Counted from the stretch's first letter, positions 1-9,168 are shown. The stretch: DNA of 64,000 nucleotides from Paenibacillus sp. NAIST15-1 (GCF_001894745.1 NZ_BBYF01000017.1:62001-126000); one strand, 5' to 3'. Notes: generated by a model from the sequence alone, not told the origin. Numbers and translations are program-made.

Positions 1-518
1 CAGCTAAGAGTGCTGTCCATGAACTTGCGGGGACGATCTCCATGGTTGAAAAACGTTGGAAGGAACGTGGTTCGGAAGCACTGTCTATGTTTATGGATCC
101 GTATGAGGTACAGCAGATGGAAGATCATACCTTGCTGTACAGTTTGCCAGAAGCAGCGGAAAGACTTCACTTTCTGTTAGAGGAGCAGCGTCCAGTCCGT
201 TCTTTTGCCGAAGAATTCCAAACACCAGTGGTTCCGGTCAGTACAGATGTAACAGAAGAGCTGGAGGAAGTTCTTGAAGTGTTCCGTCGATTGCAATTAG
301 ACGTGATTGTTGTTGATCAATCGTCCAGCGAGACGCTACGCAATGGCCTACACTGCGTGAAAGTGCTGATTCCAGGCATGCTTCCAATGACTTTTGGCCA
401 CCATCTACGTCGATTGGAGGGGATTGACAGAGTGTTGGAAGTACCGATGAAACTTGGATATGTGGATCGCAAGCTTACACGTGAGGAACTGAACCCTTAT
501 CCGCACCCATTTCCGTAA
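1..518 (+). CDS. YcaO cyclodehydratase, C-terminal part (TOMM biosynthesis), cut by window edge
   Basis: The frame is open from the first bases of the window, so the start lies upstream and about 171 C-terminal residues are visible. The last third shows the conserved YcaO end: a VLIPGMLPMTFG-like stretch, a basic HHLRRLEG segment and a proline-rich end, NPYPHPFP. A PxPxP-type C-terminus is the known hallmark of YcaO proteins that make azolines in thiazole/oxazole-modified peptides, where it takes part in catalysis. YcaO enzymes use ATP to activate a peptide amide and cyclise Cys, Ser or Thr side chains. The gene is followed by a good terminator, so it is probably the last gene of its operon. 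In Firmicutes this domain is often fused to an E1-like partner; that cannot be judged here. Confidence 0.85.
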   Translation, partial: AKSAVHELAGTISMVEKRWKERGSEALSMFMDPYEVQQMEDHTLLYSLPEAAERLHFLLEEQRPVRSFAEEFQTPVVPVSTDVTEELEEVLEVFRRLQLDVIVVDQSSSETLRNGLHCVKVLIPGMLPMTFGHHLRRLEGIDRVLEVPMKLGYVDRKLTREELNPYPHPFP

Positions 519-648
519 GGGATGTTGAACGAACGGCATTCGGATTGACTCCAATGATTATTCATGATTCATGCATGAGGACGCAAAAACGAGGTGGTAT
601 TGAAATAAACATACCGGTAAAATAAGTGAATGAGAAGTTGATTCCATG

Positions 649-688
649 AAACAGCGATTGGGATATGTTGAGCTCAATCGCTGTTTTG
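649..688 (+). terminator. Rho-independent terminator after the YcaO gene
   Basis: Twelve-base perfect arms (aaacagcgattg and caatcgctgttt) enclose a 14-base loop and run into a short T stretch. It separates the YcaO gene from the HD hydrolase gene. Confidence 0.75.
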
Positions 689-794
689 ATCTATTTCTAA
701 ATGCTATCTGATAAGAAGCCGACCATTTCTTTTTCAAAATAGAAATAAATGATTAATAGGGATGACATTCCATAGTGAGAGAGGTATATCTATC

Positions 795-1418
795 ATGCAT
801 CTATTATTTGAAAAGCTTGTGCAAGAAATTGAGTTCACGGGAAATATGAAGCAGGATATTCAACAGTTTCTAACCGCAAATCATAGCCCGGGCACTGCAG
901 AGCATTGTATGGATGTAGGGACAGAAGCTAGAAGAATCGCGCAATTATATTATGCTGATCCGGAGAGAGCGGAATTGGCGGGATGGCTGCATGATATAAG
1001 CGCCGTATTTCCTAACGAGGAACGCATTGAGGCGGCGAGGCAGCTAGGAATTGATATACTGCCCGAAGAAGAGCAATTCCCGATGATCATCCATCAGAAG
1101 CTATCCAAGGTGATGGCCCGGGACATATTTGGCGTTCAGGATGCCGAAGTGCTGGATGCGGTGGGCTGCCATACTACGCTGCGAGCCGATGCCTCGCAGC
1201 TTGATCTTGTCCTATTTGTTGCCGACAAGATTGCATGGGATCAGCAAGGCATTCCTCCTTATATCGAGGAATTACATCATAATCTCGCAATATCGCTGGA
1301 ACATGCGGCGTTTGCTTATATTCAATATTTATGGGATCGCAAGGACACACTGAAGGTCATCCACCCTTGGCTTGCAGATGCTTATGAACAATTACATGTA
1401 CAATTGAATGCGGAATGA
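795..1418 (+). CDS. HD domain phosphohydrolase, YqeK-like
   Basis: This is a 207-residue soluble protein of the HD superfamily. An N-terminal histidine (residue 34, in NHSPGTAEHC) is followed by GWLHDIS, the metal-binding His-Asp pair, then a distal GCHTT and a FVADKIA segment. This order matches the YqeK family, which hydrolyses symmetrical dinucleoside tetraphosphates. The start at 795 is preferred because GAGAGG lies upstream at good spacing; the upstream in-frame ATG at 762 has no ribosome site and would place that GAGAGG inside the coding sequence. The gene stands alone between two terminators. The superfamily is certain; Ap4A as substrate is inferred from overall resemblance. Confidence 0.75.
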   Translation: MHLLFEKLVQEIEFTGNMKQDIQQFLTANHSPGTAEHCMDVGTEARRIAQLYYADPERAELAGWLHDISAVFPNEERIEAARQLGIDILPEEEQFPMIIHQKLSKVMARDIFGVQDAEVLDAVGCHTTLRADASQLDLVLFVADKIAWDQQGIPPYIEELHHNLAISLEHAAFAYIQYLWDRKDTLKVIHPWLADAYEQLHVQLNAE

Positions 1419-1429
1419 AGTTGCAATGT

Positions 1430-1470
1430 GGAGTGGTCTGACGCAGTAGGCGTCAGACCACTCCATTTTT
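1430..1470 (+). terminator. Rho-independent terminator after the HD gene
   Basis: Fifteen-base perfect arms (1430-1444 and 1450-1464) enclose a 5-base loop and are followed by five T. This is one of the strongest hairpins in the window. Confidence 0.9.
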
Positions 1471-1678
1471 CGTTAGCTGCTACCGGAAATTTGAAAGAGA
1501 AATGGGGCTCCCACTTAGTTCGAATCTAGTATAAATTGGATTATATCTTGTGGTATTGGTAGAATAAAGAATGGTTGAAGGAAGTTTTTCGATTTTACTA
1601 TTGACTATCGGAATATTGAAATAGCCACCAAAGCATATTGGGAACGGCTGGAGTTGAGGGAAAGGTGGATGGAGTAAC

Positions 1679-2995
1679 TTGAATGTATGGGATGTATTAG
1701 GGATTGAGCCAACGGAAGATGATTCTGTCATCTCAAGCGCTTATGCGAAGAAGCTGACGCTAGAGCATCCGGAAAATGACGCACAGTGGAAAGAAATGCT
1801 GCATGAAGCGTATGAAGTAGCGTTGAAGCTGGCGCGCAAAAGGTCAGCAGCAACAGAAGCTTCTAACATGAGGCTGAACGATCATGGTGAACGGTTGGAA
1901 GATCCATTTGTACATAAGACGATTGCAAGAGAAGAGGTTGCTGTGAGCACAGCTTATCCTTATGCTGCAAATCCGATTCAGGTATTTCTAGTCCGAGTAT
2001 CTGAGCTGTATAGCAATTTCGCAAATCGAATCCAGCCTTCATCTTGGAAAGCCTTGTTCCAGGAGAACGCGGAATGGGATATTAAGAATCCGCAGTTACG
2101 TGATGAAATGGTGATGTTTCTTGAGGAGAAGCATTATTTTCCGATGGCGGTATGGGCCGTGCTGGAGAAGACTTTCCGTTTTCTAGAGCATGAGGAAGAA
2201 TTAAGGGAACGCCATGCCGGGGAAATCATTGATTACATATTCGAACAGGTTAACGGTACAATGGAGCTGACCTATGATTGTTTCATTGATGCGGACATCG
2301 ATTTTGATATTGACCGTTATCTCTACCTGCGTGAGATGGCGCAGTATATGCTTATGCAAGGAGAACTGGAAGAGGTAGGCACATATTTGAGTGAGGCCCA
2401 TGAATGGTTCCAAGACGATACTGACCTAGAGCTCATACGCGGCAAATACTTCGAAGCAATCGGCGAAATGGAGCAAGCAATGGATTGCTTCAATCAAGTG
2501 ATTGCGATGAAACCCGATGAGTTTGAGGGACGATGGCACCGTGCACAGCTCCTATACAAGCTTGAACAATATGAAGCTGCCTTGGCGGACTGCAACCGCT
2601 TGCTGCAGATTGAGGAGAATCAGCAAGATGCGTTGATGCTGTCCATTCATTGTTATACGCAATTAGGGCACCTGAAGGAAGCGCGTATGAAGCTCCAGCA
2701 ATCCAATGACATTGACAATATTCATGACATTTTACGGTATGTTCACGGTATTAAGTTATTTAACAAATATAGATATGCCCAAGAAGTGGAAGAAAAGGGA
2801 CAGAGACAAGCACGCAAACAAATTTCATCATTTCTCCTCTACTTCTATCTCCGCTTGACTTGGCTATACCTACTCATCTATGTCGGGCTTCAACTATTTA
2901 TAAGCGTGCCTCTTGTCGTTACGGTAGTGTGGCTTGCAGTAATGGTGTGGAACGGTTGGAAGACGTTCAAGACTTACCGAATGATGACTACCTAG
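1679..2995 (+). CDS. J-domain-like, TPR-containing membrane protein
   Basis: The 438-residue protein opens with a J-like helical module (residues 1-55: WDVLGIEP, AYAKKL, EHPENDAQW, LHEAYEVAL). In the loop that carries HPD in true J domains it has HPE, as in DjlB/DjlC-type degenerate J proteins. Residues about 220-350 form TPR-like helical repeats, for example a segment around EAIGEMEQAMDCFNQ. Two hydrophobic segments near residues 385-430 predict a C-terminal membrane anchor. The start is TTG at 1679, preceded by GGAG; an overlapping ATG is out of frame. The next gene, 15 bp downstream, encodes a DUF1266 protein. This pairing resembles the Escherichia coli ybe region, where J-like and DUF1266 proteins occur beside HscC. 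A role with Hsp70 is inferred. Confidence 0.65.
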   Translation: MNVWDVLGIEPTEDDSVISSAYAKKLTLEHPENDAQWKEMLHEAYEVALKLARKRSAATEASNMRLNDHGERLEDPFVHKTIAREEVAVSTAYPYAANPIQVFLVRVSELYSNFANRIQPSSWKALFQENAEWDIKNPQLRDEMVMFLEEKHYFPMAVWAVLEKTFRFLEHEEELRERHAGEIIDYIFEQVNGTMELTYDCFIDADIDFDIDRYLYLREMAQYMLMQGELEEVGTYLSEAHEWFQDDTDLELIRGKYFEAIGEMEQAMDCFNQVIAMKPDEFEGRWHRAQLLYKLEQYEAALADCNRLLQIEENQQDALMLSIHCYTQLGHLKEARMKLQQSNDIDNIHDILRYVHGIKLFNKYRYAQEVEEKGQRQARKQISSFLLYFYLRLTWLYLLIYVGLQLFISVPLVVTVVWLAVMVWNGWKTFKTYRMMTT

Positions 2996-3010
2996 AAGGA
3001 GGGCTCCAAT

Positions 3011-3673
3011 ATGCCAAGCGAATACAATAAGCAACAAAGAAAGCAACTGGAGCTGTACTTCCGTTGTCTTTCTTCTGTATGTACGGACAGTGTGATGGGG
3101 TATCATTATATTCCGTTTGGTTTTCCATTTACGGATCGAATTCTGCGCAGAAGCTCGATGAAGAAGGCGTTTTCCGCTTGGAGCGTTACAGATAAGGAAT
3201 CATTGCTCAGTCGAGTTCAGTGGCTGCTCGAAGATGGACTGCGAAAGGAGTACAAGAAGCTGCATATGAGTCTTGCTGCACGCAATGCAGTCTCTCGCAA
3301 GCGTTTTGTGGAATCCTCTGTTGATCATCCTGACCATGCCAAGGTCATAATTGTCAATGCATTTTTGCACCAGCTTCCTTCCGGGGAAATTGCGGCGTTT
3401 GGCGGGGCTTGGGCTATCTATATGTGCAATATGGGAATTACCTACGGCTACTTAACCAAGGAAGAAGCTTGGGGGTTGAAGCTTAAAGCGGCTCACCATT
3501 TGCAAAACTGTTTTAAGAGCTGGGAAGACTATCTTGCCGCTTTTGCTGCAGGCAATAGCTACTTTGCCTCGGATAGTGAAATGAAGATGCAGACTCACAT
3601 TACGAGTAGAGCCTCGCTGCTGCTTGGATCGAGCACATTGGCCATGGATAAGGCGAAGTGGGGGTTAGCTTGA
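3011..3673 (+). CDS. DUF1266 domain protein
   Basis: The 220-residue protein has the layout of the DUF1266 family: WSVTDKESLLSRVQWLLEDG near residues 55-75, AWAIYMCNMGITYGYLTKEEAW near residues 136-158, and a FKSWEDYLAAFAAGNSYF segment. No catalytic motif or membrane segment is visible. It starts at an ATG behind AAGGAGGG and follows the J-like gene by 15 bp, so the two are almost certainly co-transcribed. Family members such as YbeU and YbeR have no established biochemical role. Confidence 0.7.
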   Translation: MPSEYNKQQRKQLELYFRCLSSVCTDSVMGYHYIPFGFPFTDRILRRSSMKKAFSAWSVTDKESLLSRVQWLLEDGLRKEYKKLHMSLAARNAVSRKRFVESSVDHPDHAKVIIVNAFLHQLPSGEIAAFGGAWAIYMCNMGITYGYLTKEEAWGLKLKAAHHLQNCFKSWEDYLAAFAAGNSYFASDSEMKMQTHITSRASLLLGSSTLAMDKAKWGLA

Positions 3674-3708
3674 CGATTTACTAGCAAGGTGGAATAGAAG
3701 GTGATCAG

Positions 3709-4758
3709 ATGGCAGCTGAGGTTCATGTAGCCAGCATCCATGATTATTTTGAGCGTTATTCTGAAATGATTCATGGTGAGATGGAAAGCAGCACTTGGGA
3801 GCAGCGAGTGTTCCTTCCTCCTCACATAGGAACGGGCAGTGTGATCCGGATGCGCGTCCGTGAAGGTATGGAAATCATGGTGACCGACGTCACTTATGCG
3901 GAAGATATGAGGCTCCACATTCAGGAGGCATGCCGTCTGTTTGAACTGAGTTATTGTTTGAGCGGAGAAGTGTATTGCGAATGGGGTGGAAAAGCAAGCC
4001 ATACGGAACCGCAGTCTGGCAATGTGCTGCTGTTGGAGGATGTGCAGGTATATGAGGAGAAAAAGGCAGGAATGCACCATCATATGGTCGAGGTGAGATT
4101 TTCACCGGATGAACTGTATGCCTATGCCGCTGATGCGGCCGAGAAGCAGAACATGGAGAGATTGCTTCATCGTCACCTTGGCAGTATTGACTCCTATTCG
4201 GTCACACCTGACATTCATCGATGTGTAACGGATATGCTTCGGTGCAATTATCGGGGAAAGATGAAGCGACTATACATGGAGAGCAAAGCTATCGAATTCC
4301 TCGCCTTATTCGGAGAGACTGACGAAATTCATGATCGAACAGTGAGACGAATCGTTCGACGCGATGATATCGTGAAGCTTCATGAGGCAAGGGAAATGGT
4401 AATGAACAACTATGAACAGCCCTTGTCGATACGAGAACTCTCCAAGCATGTCGGGATCAACGAATTCAAGCTGAAAGCAGGATTTCGAGAATTGTTCGGC
4501 TCAACAGTATTCGAACTGGTGCGCAAGCAGCGGATCGAGAAAGCGATATGGCATATGGAAATGGGGCATCTGAATGTAGGGGAAGCAGCCGTCGCGGTCG
4601 GGTATAGTAATGTTAGCAACTTTACGGCAGCCTTTCGCAAGCATTACGGCTGCAATCCAAGCTCGTTCCTCAAGCAGTTGGAACAGCAGGATCAAGTTCG
4701 AAGGTCGTCTTCGAATGGCGGCGACTCTTCCATTTCGCAAGGGGATCCTTTGGCCTAA
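3709..4758 (+). CDS. AraC family transcriptional regulator
   Basis: The 349-residue protein has an N-terminal effector part of about 220 residues and a C-terminal pair of AraC helix-turn-helix motifs (about residues 230-325). The latter include LSIRELSKHVGINEFKLKAGF and the signature GHLNVGEAAVAVGYSNVSNF ending in FRKHYGCNPSSF. The N-terminal region (FELSYCLSGEVYCEWGG) looks like a cupin-style ligand-binding sheet. It lies directly before an MFS exporter gene in the same orientation, with a 129-bp gap, so it probably regulates that exporter. The effector is unknown. Confidence 0.85.
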   Translation: MAAEVHVASIHDYFERYSEMIHGEMESSTWEQRVFLPPHIGTGSVIRMRVREGMEIMVTDVTYAEDMRLHIQEACRLFELSYCLSGEVYCEWGGKASHTEPQSGNVLLLEDVQVYEEKKAGMHHHMVEVRFSPDELYAYAADAAEKQNMERLLHRHLGSIDSYSVTPDIHRCVTDMLRCNYRGKMKRLYMESKAIEFLALFGETDEIHDRTVRRIVRRDDIVKLHEAREMVMNNYEQPLSIRELSKHVGINEFKLKAGFRELFGSTVFELVRKQRIEKAIWHMEMGHLNVGEAAVAVGYSNVSNFTAAFRKHYGCNPSSFLKQLEQQDQVRRSSSNGGDSSISQGDPLA

Positions 4759-4887
4759 TGTAGGTAGAAGGGTTCTTCAATTATTTCCGCTATAGGGGCA
4801 AAGACTCCCTCTTCAGGTAGAGCATGTGAACATGATTGGCTCATAATTAGAGTATTCATGTGATTCTAACTACTGGAGGGAATCGTA

Positions 4888-6375
4888 ATGTCTCCTATTT
4901 TGACAACTACATCACAACACACGGATGGTAATCAGCGAATAGAGGGGAATCCGAAACGATGGATTGCACTCGTTATCGTACTGCTGCCGACGCTGCTTAT
5001 CTCACTGAACACTTATATGATTCAGGTTGCTCTGCCGTCGATGCAGCACAGCTTGAACGCAAGCTTCGCTGAAGCGCAGCTAATCGTTACAGGTTTCTCT
5101 CTTGGCTTGGCGGTGGCCTTGATCATCAGCGGGAAGTTGGGTGACATATACGGAAGAAAACGGCTGCTTCTTATTGGAGTGAGCGGGTTCACAATCATGG
5201 CCATGCTTGGAGGCTTGACCTCGGATCCTTCCCTGCTTATTGCCATTCGGATCGTTCAAGGCTTGGCTGCTGCGCTCATTCAGCCCCAGGTTCTTTCTAC
5301 GATGCAGGTCAGCTTTCCGCCACGAGAAAAGGCAATCGCGTTCAGCATATATGGTGCAATCATTGGATTTGGATTTGCTTTTGGACTCATTTTTGGGGGC
5401 CTTATCGTGAACTGGAACCTGTTCGATCTTGGCTGGCGGATGGTGTTCTTTGTTAACGTTCCATTCGGTATGCTGGTTCTGATGCTGCTGCCAATCATTC
5501 CAGAATCGAGCGGGGAGAAACAGCCTATTGATTGGAGTGGTGCACTTCTGCTCATAAGTGGCTTATTTTTGCTTGTATATCCTTTATCGGAAGGGCAGAG
5601 GCAGGGGTGGCCGTTGTGGGTTTGGTTTTGCTTGCTGATCGGTATTGGTGTACTCATTACTTTTGTGGTATTCGAGTGTCGCACGAAGAGAAGAAACGCC
5701 TTTCCATTGGTGAATCTTGATGTATTTCGGCATGCTTCCTTTCGCGTAGGTATGTTGGCTGTGCTTGTCGTGTACCTGGGCATGTTCGCTTTCTTTTTCC
5801 TATTAAGCTACTATGTCCAATACGGCCTGCATAAGGATGTTCAAACTACAAGCATGGTGTTTCTGCCATTGGGGGTCGGGTTCTTTCTGTCCTCTCTTTT
5901 ATCCTCCCGTTTCGTAGAAAAATGGGGGATAGGTACACTGAAGCTCGGCTCGATCGGCATGGCTATATGCATATTGCTGCTGATTGGTTCTATCTTGTAT
6001 GACGCGAGGGCAATGCTTGATTACCGTAATCTTCTCCTATTATGGATGTACGGATTCAGTCTTGGCATGGTCACGACACCACTTGCGAATATCGTTCTGA
6101 GCACAGTTCCGAAGAAGGATGCAGGATCGGGATCAGGACTATTCACGACCTGCATGTACTTGGCGAATTCGCTAGGGGTGGCATTGATCGGTATTGTGTT
6201 TTCCGGCGTACTTGGACATGCACTCGTAGAAGCAGAGCTGTCTGATTATGTACGCGCATTTTCTGTATCAGTTGGTGCTTGCGGAGGGCTGGCATTGGCG
6301 ACTTTCGTCTGTCTCTGCTTTTTACCGGATCATAGCCGGAATAACCGATTGGCAAAAGCGAAGCATACATTGTGA
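4888..6375 (+). CDS. MFS drug/metabolite exporter, DHA2 (14-TM) family
   Basis: The 495-residue protein has about 14 hydrophobic segments. It carries the MFS motif A loop GKLGDIYGRKR (near residues 81-91) and a motif C-like GFGFAFGLIFGG stretch in TM5, the pattern of proton-coupled DHA2 antiporters such as EmrB and QacA. The start ATG has a GGAGGG ribosome site. It lies downstream of an AraC regulator, which suggests ligand-induced efflux. The substrate cannot be read from the sequence. Confidence 0.85.
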   Translation: MSPILTTTSQHTDGNQRIEGNPKRWIALVIVLLPTLLISLNTYMIQVALPSMQHSLNASFAEAQLIVTGFSLGLAVALIISGKLGDIYGRKRLLLIGVSGFTIMAMLGGLTSDPSLLIAIRIVQGLAAALIQPQVLSTMQVSFPPREKAIAFSIYGAIIGFGFAFGLIFGGLIVNWNLFDLGWRMVFFVNVPFGMLVLMLLPIIPESSGEKQPIDWSGALLLISGLFLLVYPLSEGQRQGWPLWVWFCLLIGIGVLITFVVFECRTKRRNAFPLVNLDVFRHASFRVGMLAVLVVYLGMFAFFFLLSYYVQYGLHKDVQTTSMVFLPLGVGFFLSSLLSSRFVEKWGIGTLKLGSIGMAICILLLIGSILYDARAMLDYRNLLLLWMYGFSLGMVTTPLANIVLSTVPKKDAGSGSGLFTTCMYLANSLGVALIGIVFSGVLGHALVEAELSDYVRAFSVSVGACGGLALATFVCLCFLPDHSRNNRLAKAKHTL

Positions 6376-6426
6376 AAATGGAGAGAAGTAAGAGAGAAAA
6401 CCATTAGAATTGGAGGAGAGCAGGGC

Positions 6427-6924
6427 ATGAGTATGGTCACGCTGCATCAGGTCGAGTACGAGCAAAAATCTACGCTTCGCAATTTGCTGGAGCTGTATAA
6501 ATATGATTTCAGTGAATACGATCCTGAGGACGTCAACGAGAACGGTCTATATGAATATATGTATCTGGATCATTACTGGACAGAGGAAGGGAGATATCCT
6601 TTCTTCATTCGAGTGAATGGGAAGCTTGCGGGATTAGCGCTCGTAAGGAAGTTGGGAACGGATGACGACAAGAGAACGGTTTATTCGATGGCGGAATTTT
6701 TCGTAATGAAAAAGTATCGGCAATCGGGAGTAGGAAAGTATGCGGCAACAGCTTTGTTCGATCAGTTTCAGGGGAATTGGAAAGTTGGCCAGATTGACGA
6801 GAACGTACCTTCGCAGCATTTTTGGAGAAAGGTAATTGCAGCCTACACAAACGATAACTATGAAGAGATTCGGGAAAACGGCTGGGACGGCCCGATCCAA
6901 TGCTTCTCCACTGAGCTTCAGTAG
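6427..6924 (+). CDS. GNAT family N-acetyltransferase
   Basis: The 165-residue protein has the GNAT core: an N-terminal helix-rich part, strand FFIRVNGKLAGLALV, the AEFFVMKKYRQSGVGKYAATALF acetyl-CoA loop (Q/RxxGxG/A form, around residues 90-110), and a C-terminal WKVGQIDENVPSQHFWRK segment. It follows the MFS exporter by 51 bp behind a GGAGGAG site and may share its transcript. The substrate is unknown. Confidence 0.8.
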   Translation: MSMVTLHQVEYEQKSTLRNLLELYKYDFSEYDPEDVNENGLYEYMYLDHYWTEEGRYPFFIRVNGKLAGLALVRKLGTDDDKRTVYSMAEFFVMKKYRQSGVGKYAATALFDQFQGNWKVGQIDENVPSQHFWRKVIAAYTNDNYEEIRENGWDGPIQCFSTELQ

Positions 6925-7071
6925 AAGAGAGTTTCAATAATCGTTGTCCGAAAAAAATATTTTTAAATAACGACATCAATTTTACGCCCCGCTTGTGGCT
7001 TCTGGATCGCTGCATACACCAGTAGCTTTTTTAGTGGGGAAGTGTGAAGTGAACAGATGAGCATGCAAATG

Positions 7072-7130
7072 AAAAAGCCCGCTTGACGAACGGCTGATAT
7101 GCACGAGCCATTTGTCTGAGCGGGCTATTT
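7072..7130. terminator. Long bidirectional terminator between convergent genes
   Basis: The hairpin arms run from about 7076 to 7095 and 7106 to 7126: AGCCCGCT pairs with AGCGGGCT, then GACGAACGGCT pairs with AGCCATTTGTC, with one mismatch and a G-T pair. On the minus strand it ends in a T run, so it is the natural terminator of the Lrp gene. It can also stop the acetyltransferase transcript. Confidence 0.85.
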
Positions 7131-7167
7131 GTTAGTTATGTTTTATTTAAAGCACCTAAGCACCTGT

Positions 7168-7623
7168 TTAAATTAACAATCCGCCTCTTTCTTTATGCCG
7201 CGCAATGAGTACCTCACTAGTTACGCAAGTGATACCATCAATCGCTTGAAGCATTCTCAAGCACTGCTCAGCATGCTCCGGATCATCCAGCAGTGCATGG
7301 ACATGCAGATGCGGCTTGCCGCTCATTTGATACACGTTCGTAATCTCCTCAGCTAATCTTAGCTGTTCTACGACATGCTGCAGCTTCACCCAATCCACTT
7401 CAATATCGAAATACATCGACAAGGTTTTGCCCGCCTTGAGCGGATTCACGACAATGGTGAACCGATCAATAATCCCATCCTCCATCAATTGATGGATTCG
7501 TTCGCGAACAGCCGCTCGGGTCAAGTTGACCATTCGTCCAAGCTCCGCATTGCTTAAGCGTCCATTCTCGGATAACAGCTGCAAAATCCGTGTATCGATT
7601 TCGTCTAAATTACGGAACTGCAT
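7168..7623 (-). CDS. Lrp/AsnC family transcriptional regulator
   Basis: The 151-residue protein starts with a winged helix-turn-helix (DEIDTRILQLLSENGRLSNAELGRMVNLTRAAVRERIHQLMEDGII, residues about 6-52). The RAM ligand-binding and oligomerisation domain follows (YFDIEVDW, MSGKPHLHVHALLDD, VTSEVLIARH). The start at 7623 is chosen because AAAGGG lies eight bases upstream; an in-frame upstream start at 7665 would add 14 residues without a ribosome site. It is divergent from the TauE-DUF1634 pair, with a short shared intergenic region, so regulation of that pair is likely. Confidence 0.9.
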   Translation of the reverse strand: MQFRNLDEIDTRILQLLSENGRLSNAELGRMVNLTRAAVRERIHQLMEDGIIDRFTIVVNPLKAGKTLSMYFDIEVDWVKLQHVVEQLRLAEEITNVYQMSGKPHLHVHALLDDPEHAEQCLRMLQAIDGITCVTSEVLIARHKERGGLLI

Positions 7624-7768
7624 TTGATCAACCCTTTCGACTTGTACTTGTCCTATTAAGCCCATTATAGCACATACAATGTAAAGTTAATGATGTAATC
7701 TATTGATCGAATGTATAAAAAAGTGTATACATATGTATGAGGAAGAACATGGCGCGGAAGGGGAGAGG

Positions 7769-8611
7769 ATGTTGTCTTTACTAGCGATTGAAATACTGTT
7801 GATCTCCGTGTTGGCTGGAATCGTCGGGGCAGTGCTTGGTCTGGGTGGAGGGATTATAGTTACGCCAGCATTGACCTTATTGTTCGGTGTTGATATTAAG
7901 ACGGCGATTGGCGCAAGTATTATTTCGGTCATTGCAACCTCAAGCGGGGCAGCGATCGCTTATATCCGAGATCGGATTACGAATGTGCGAGTAGGCATGT
8001 TCTTGGAGGTTGCAACAACGGTGGGAGCGATAACCGGTGCATTTCTAGGCGGAATCATGGCGCCTACGGTACTGTATATTATCTTCGGTCTGCTGCTGCT
8101 ATACTCGGCGGGGACTATGCTTAAGAAGCGGAATGATGAACTGCCGAAGGATGTACATATGCATCCGGTTGCGGAGAAGCTGCGCTTGCAAGGCGAGTAT
8201 TATGATAAGGCTTTGGATCAAACGGTTGCGTATAAGGTGGACAATGTATACAGCGGATTCGGCGTCATGTACGGGGCAGGGGTCATATCGGGTCTGCTTG
8301 GAATTGGCAGCGGCAGCTTCAAAGTGATGGCGATGGATGTCTTCATGAAGCTCCCGCTTAAGGTATCGAGTGCGACGAGCAACTTCATGATGGGCGTTAC
8401 GGGCGCGGCAAGCGCGGGGGTCTATCTGTTCCGTGGTGACATTGATCCGGCAATCTCGGCACCGGTGGCGCTGGGTGTTCTTATGGGGGCAACGGCTGGC
8501 GCGAGAATCATGCAGAAGATGAAGAGCAAGACGATTCGCAAATGGTTTATTCCGGTATTAGCTTATGTGGCCATTCAGATGATTGTACAGGGATTGGGGG
8601 GACTTCTATGA
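7769..8611 (+). CDS. TauE/SafE family anion exporter
   Basis: The membrane protein of about 280 residues has eight predicted hydrophobic segments. It carries the two TauE/SafE half-repeats, GAVLGLGGGIIVTPAL near the N-terminus and GLLGIGSGSFKVMAMD in the second half, separated by a hydrophilic loop of about 50 residues. Family members are implicated in sulfite or organosulfonate export. The ATG at 7769 lies directly behind GGGGAGAGG; an upstream ATG at 7733 and a TTG at 7703 lack such a site. Its stop overlaps the start of the DUF1634 gene (ATGA), so the two are translationally coupled. Confidence 0.85.
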   Translation: MLSLLAIEILLISVLAGIVGAVLGLGGGIIVTPALTLLFGVDIKTAIGASIISVIATSSGAAIAYIRDRITNVRVGMFLEVATTVGAITGAFLGGIMAPTVLYIIFGLLLLYSAGTMLKKRNDELPKDVHMHPVAEKLRLQGEYYDKALDQTVAYKVDNVYSGFGVMYGAGVISGLLGIGSGSFKVMAMDVFMKLPLKVSSATSNFMMGVTGAASAGVYLFRGDIDPAISAPVALGVLMGATAGARIMQKMKSKTIRKWFIPVLAYVAIQMIVQGLGGLL

Positions 8612-9018
8612 GTGAGCTTGGGCGAGAAGGCAGCGTACAGCAGTCCGAGATCGAACAAATGCGCAATGACAAATCGGAAGCGGTAGAGATTGTTGTCAGC
8701 AAGTGGCTTCGGGTAGGGGTACTGGCTAGTGCAGCGGTGATCCTTGCTGGCTTGCTGCTGTTCCTCATTTCTGGAGACAGTGGATATCCTGAGCAGACCT
8801 TTCCAACCAGTCTGGCAGGAATTTATGCGGGTCTATTATCAATGAAGTCATATGCGATTATCCTGACAGGACTGCTTATGCTCATTGCTACACCAGTACT
8901 GCGGGTCTTTATCTCTATTTTTGTTTTTCTGCATGAACAAGATTATTTGTATGTAGGAATAACAATAATAGTGTTCTTGATCTTAGTCGCCAGCTTTTTC
9001 ATTGGAAGTGCAGGGTGA
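8608..9018 (+). CDS. DUF1634 membrane protein
   Basis: The 136-residue protein has a hydrophilic N-terminus of about 30 residues and three hydrophobic segments: LASAAVILAGLLLFLI, SYAIILTGLLMLIATPVLRVFISIFVFL and YVGITIIVFLILVASFFIG. The ISRIFVF-like segment before TM3 is typical of DUF1634 proteins, which usually accompany TauE/SafE exporters. Its start overlaps the preceding stop by ATGA. It is probably a partner of that transporter. Confidence 0.8.
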   Translation: MSELGREGSVQQSEIEQMRNDKSEAVEIVVSKWLRVGVLASAAVILAGLLLFLISGDSGYPEQTFPTSLAGIYAGLLSMKSYAIILTGLLMLIATPVLRVFISIFVFLHEQDYLYVGITIIVFLILVASFFIGSAG

Positions 9019-9130
9019 TCTATTGTGTTAGGAGTGCCTGAACAGAGAAAAGTGTCAATAATATTCGCCAGGAAATACCTGTTCATCCACTTGGATTCAT
9101 GTATACTAAAATAGAATATGTATCCAAATG

Positions 9131-9168
9131 AAGAGAGCATTGAGTGGAAACTTGATGTTCTCTTTTCG
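9131..9168 (+). terminator. Hairpin with T-rich tail between the DUF1634 gene and thyX
   Basis: AAGAGAGCAT pairs with ATGTTCTCTT around an inner AGT/ACT pairing, and TTTTC follows. It could end the TauE-DUF1634 transcript. Because it lies only about 30 bases before the thyX start, it could also act as an attenuator-like leader hairpin. Confidence 0.55.
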
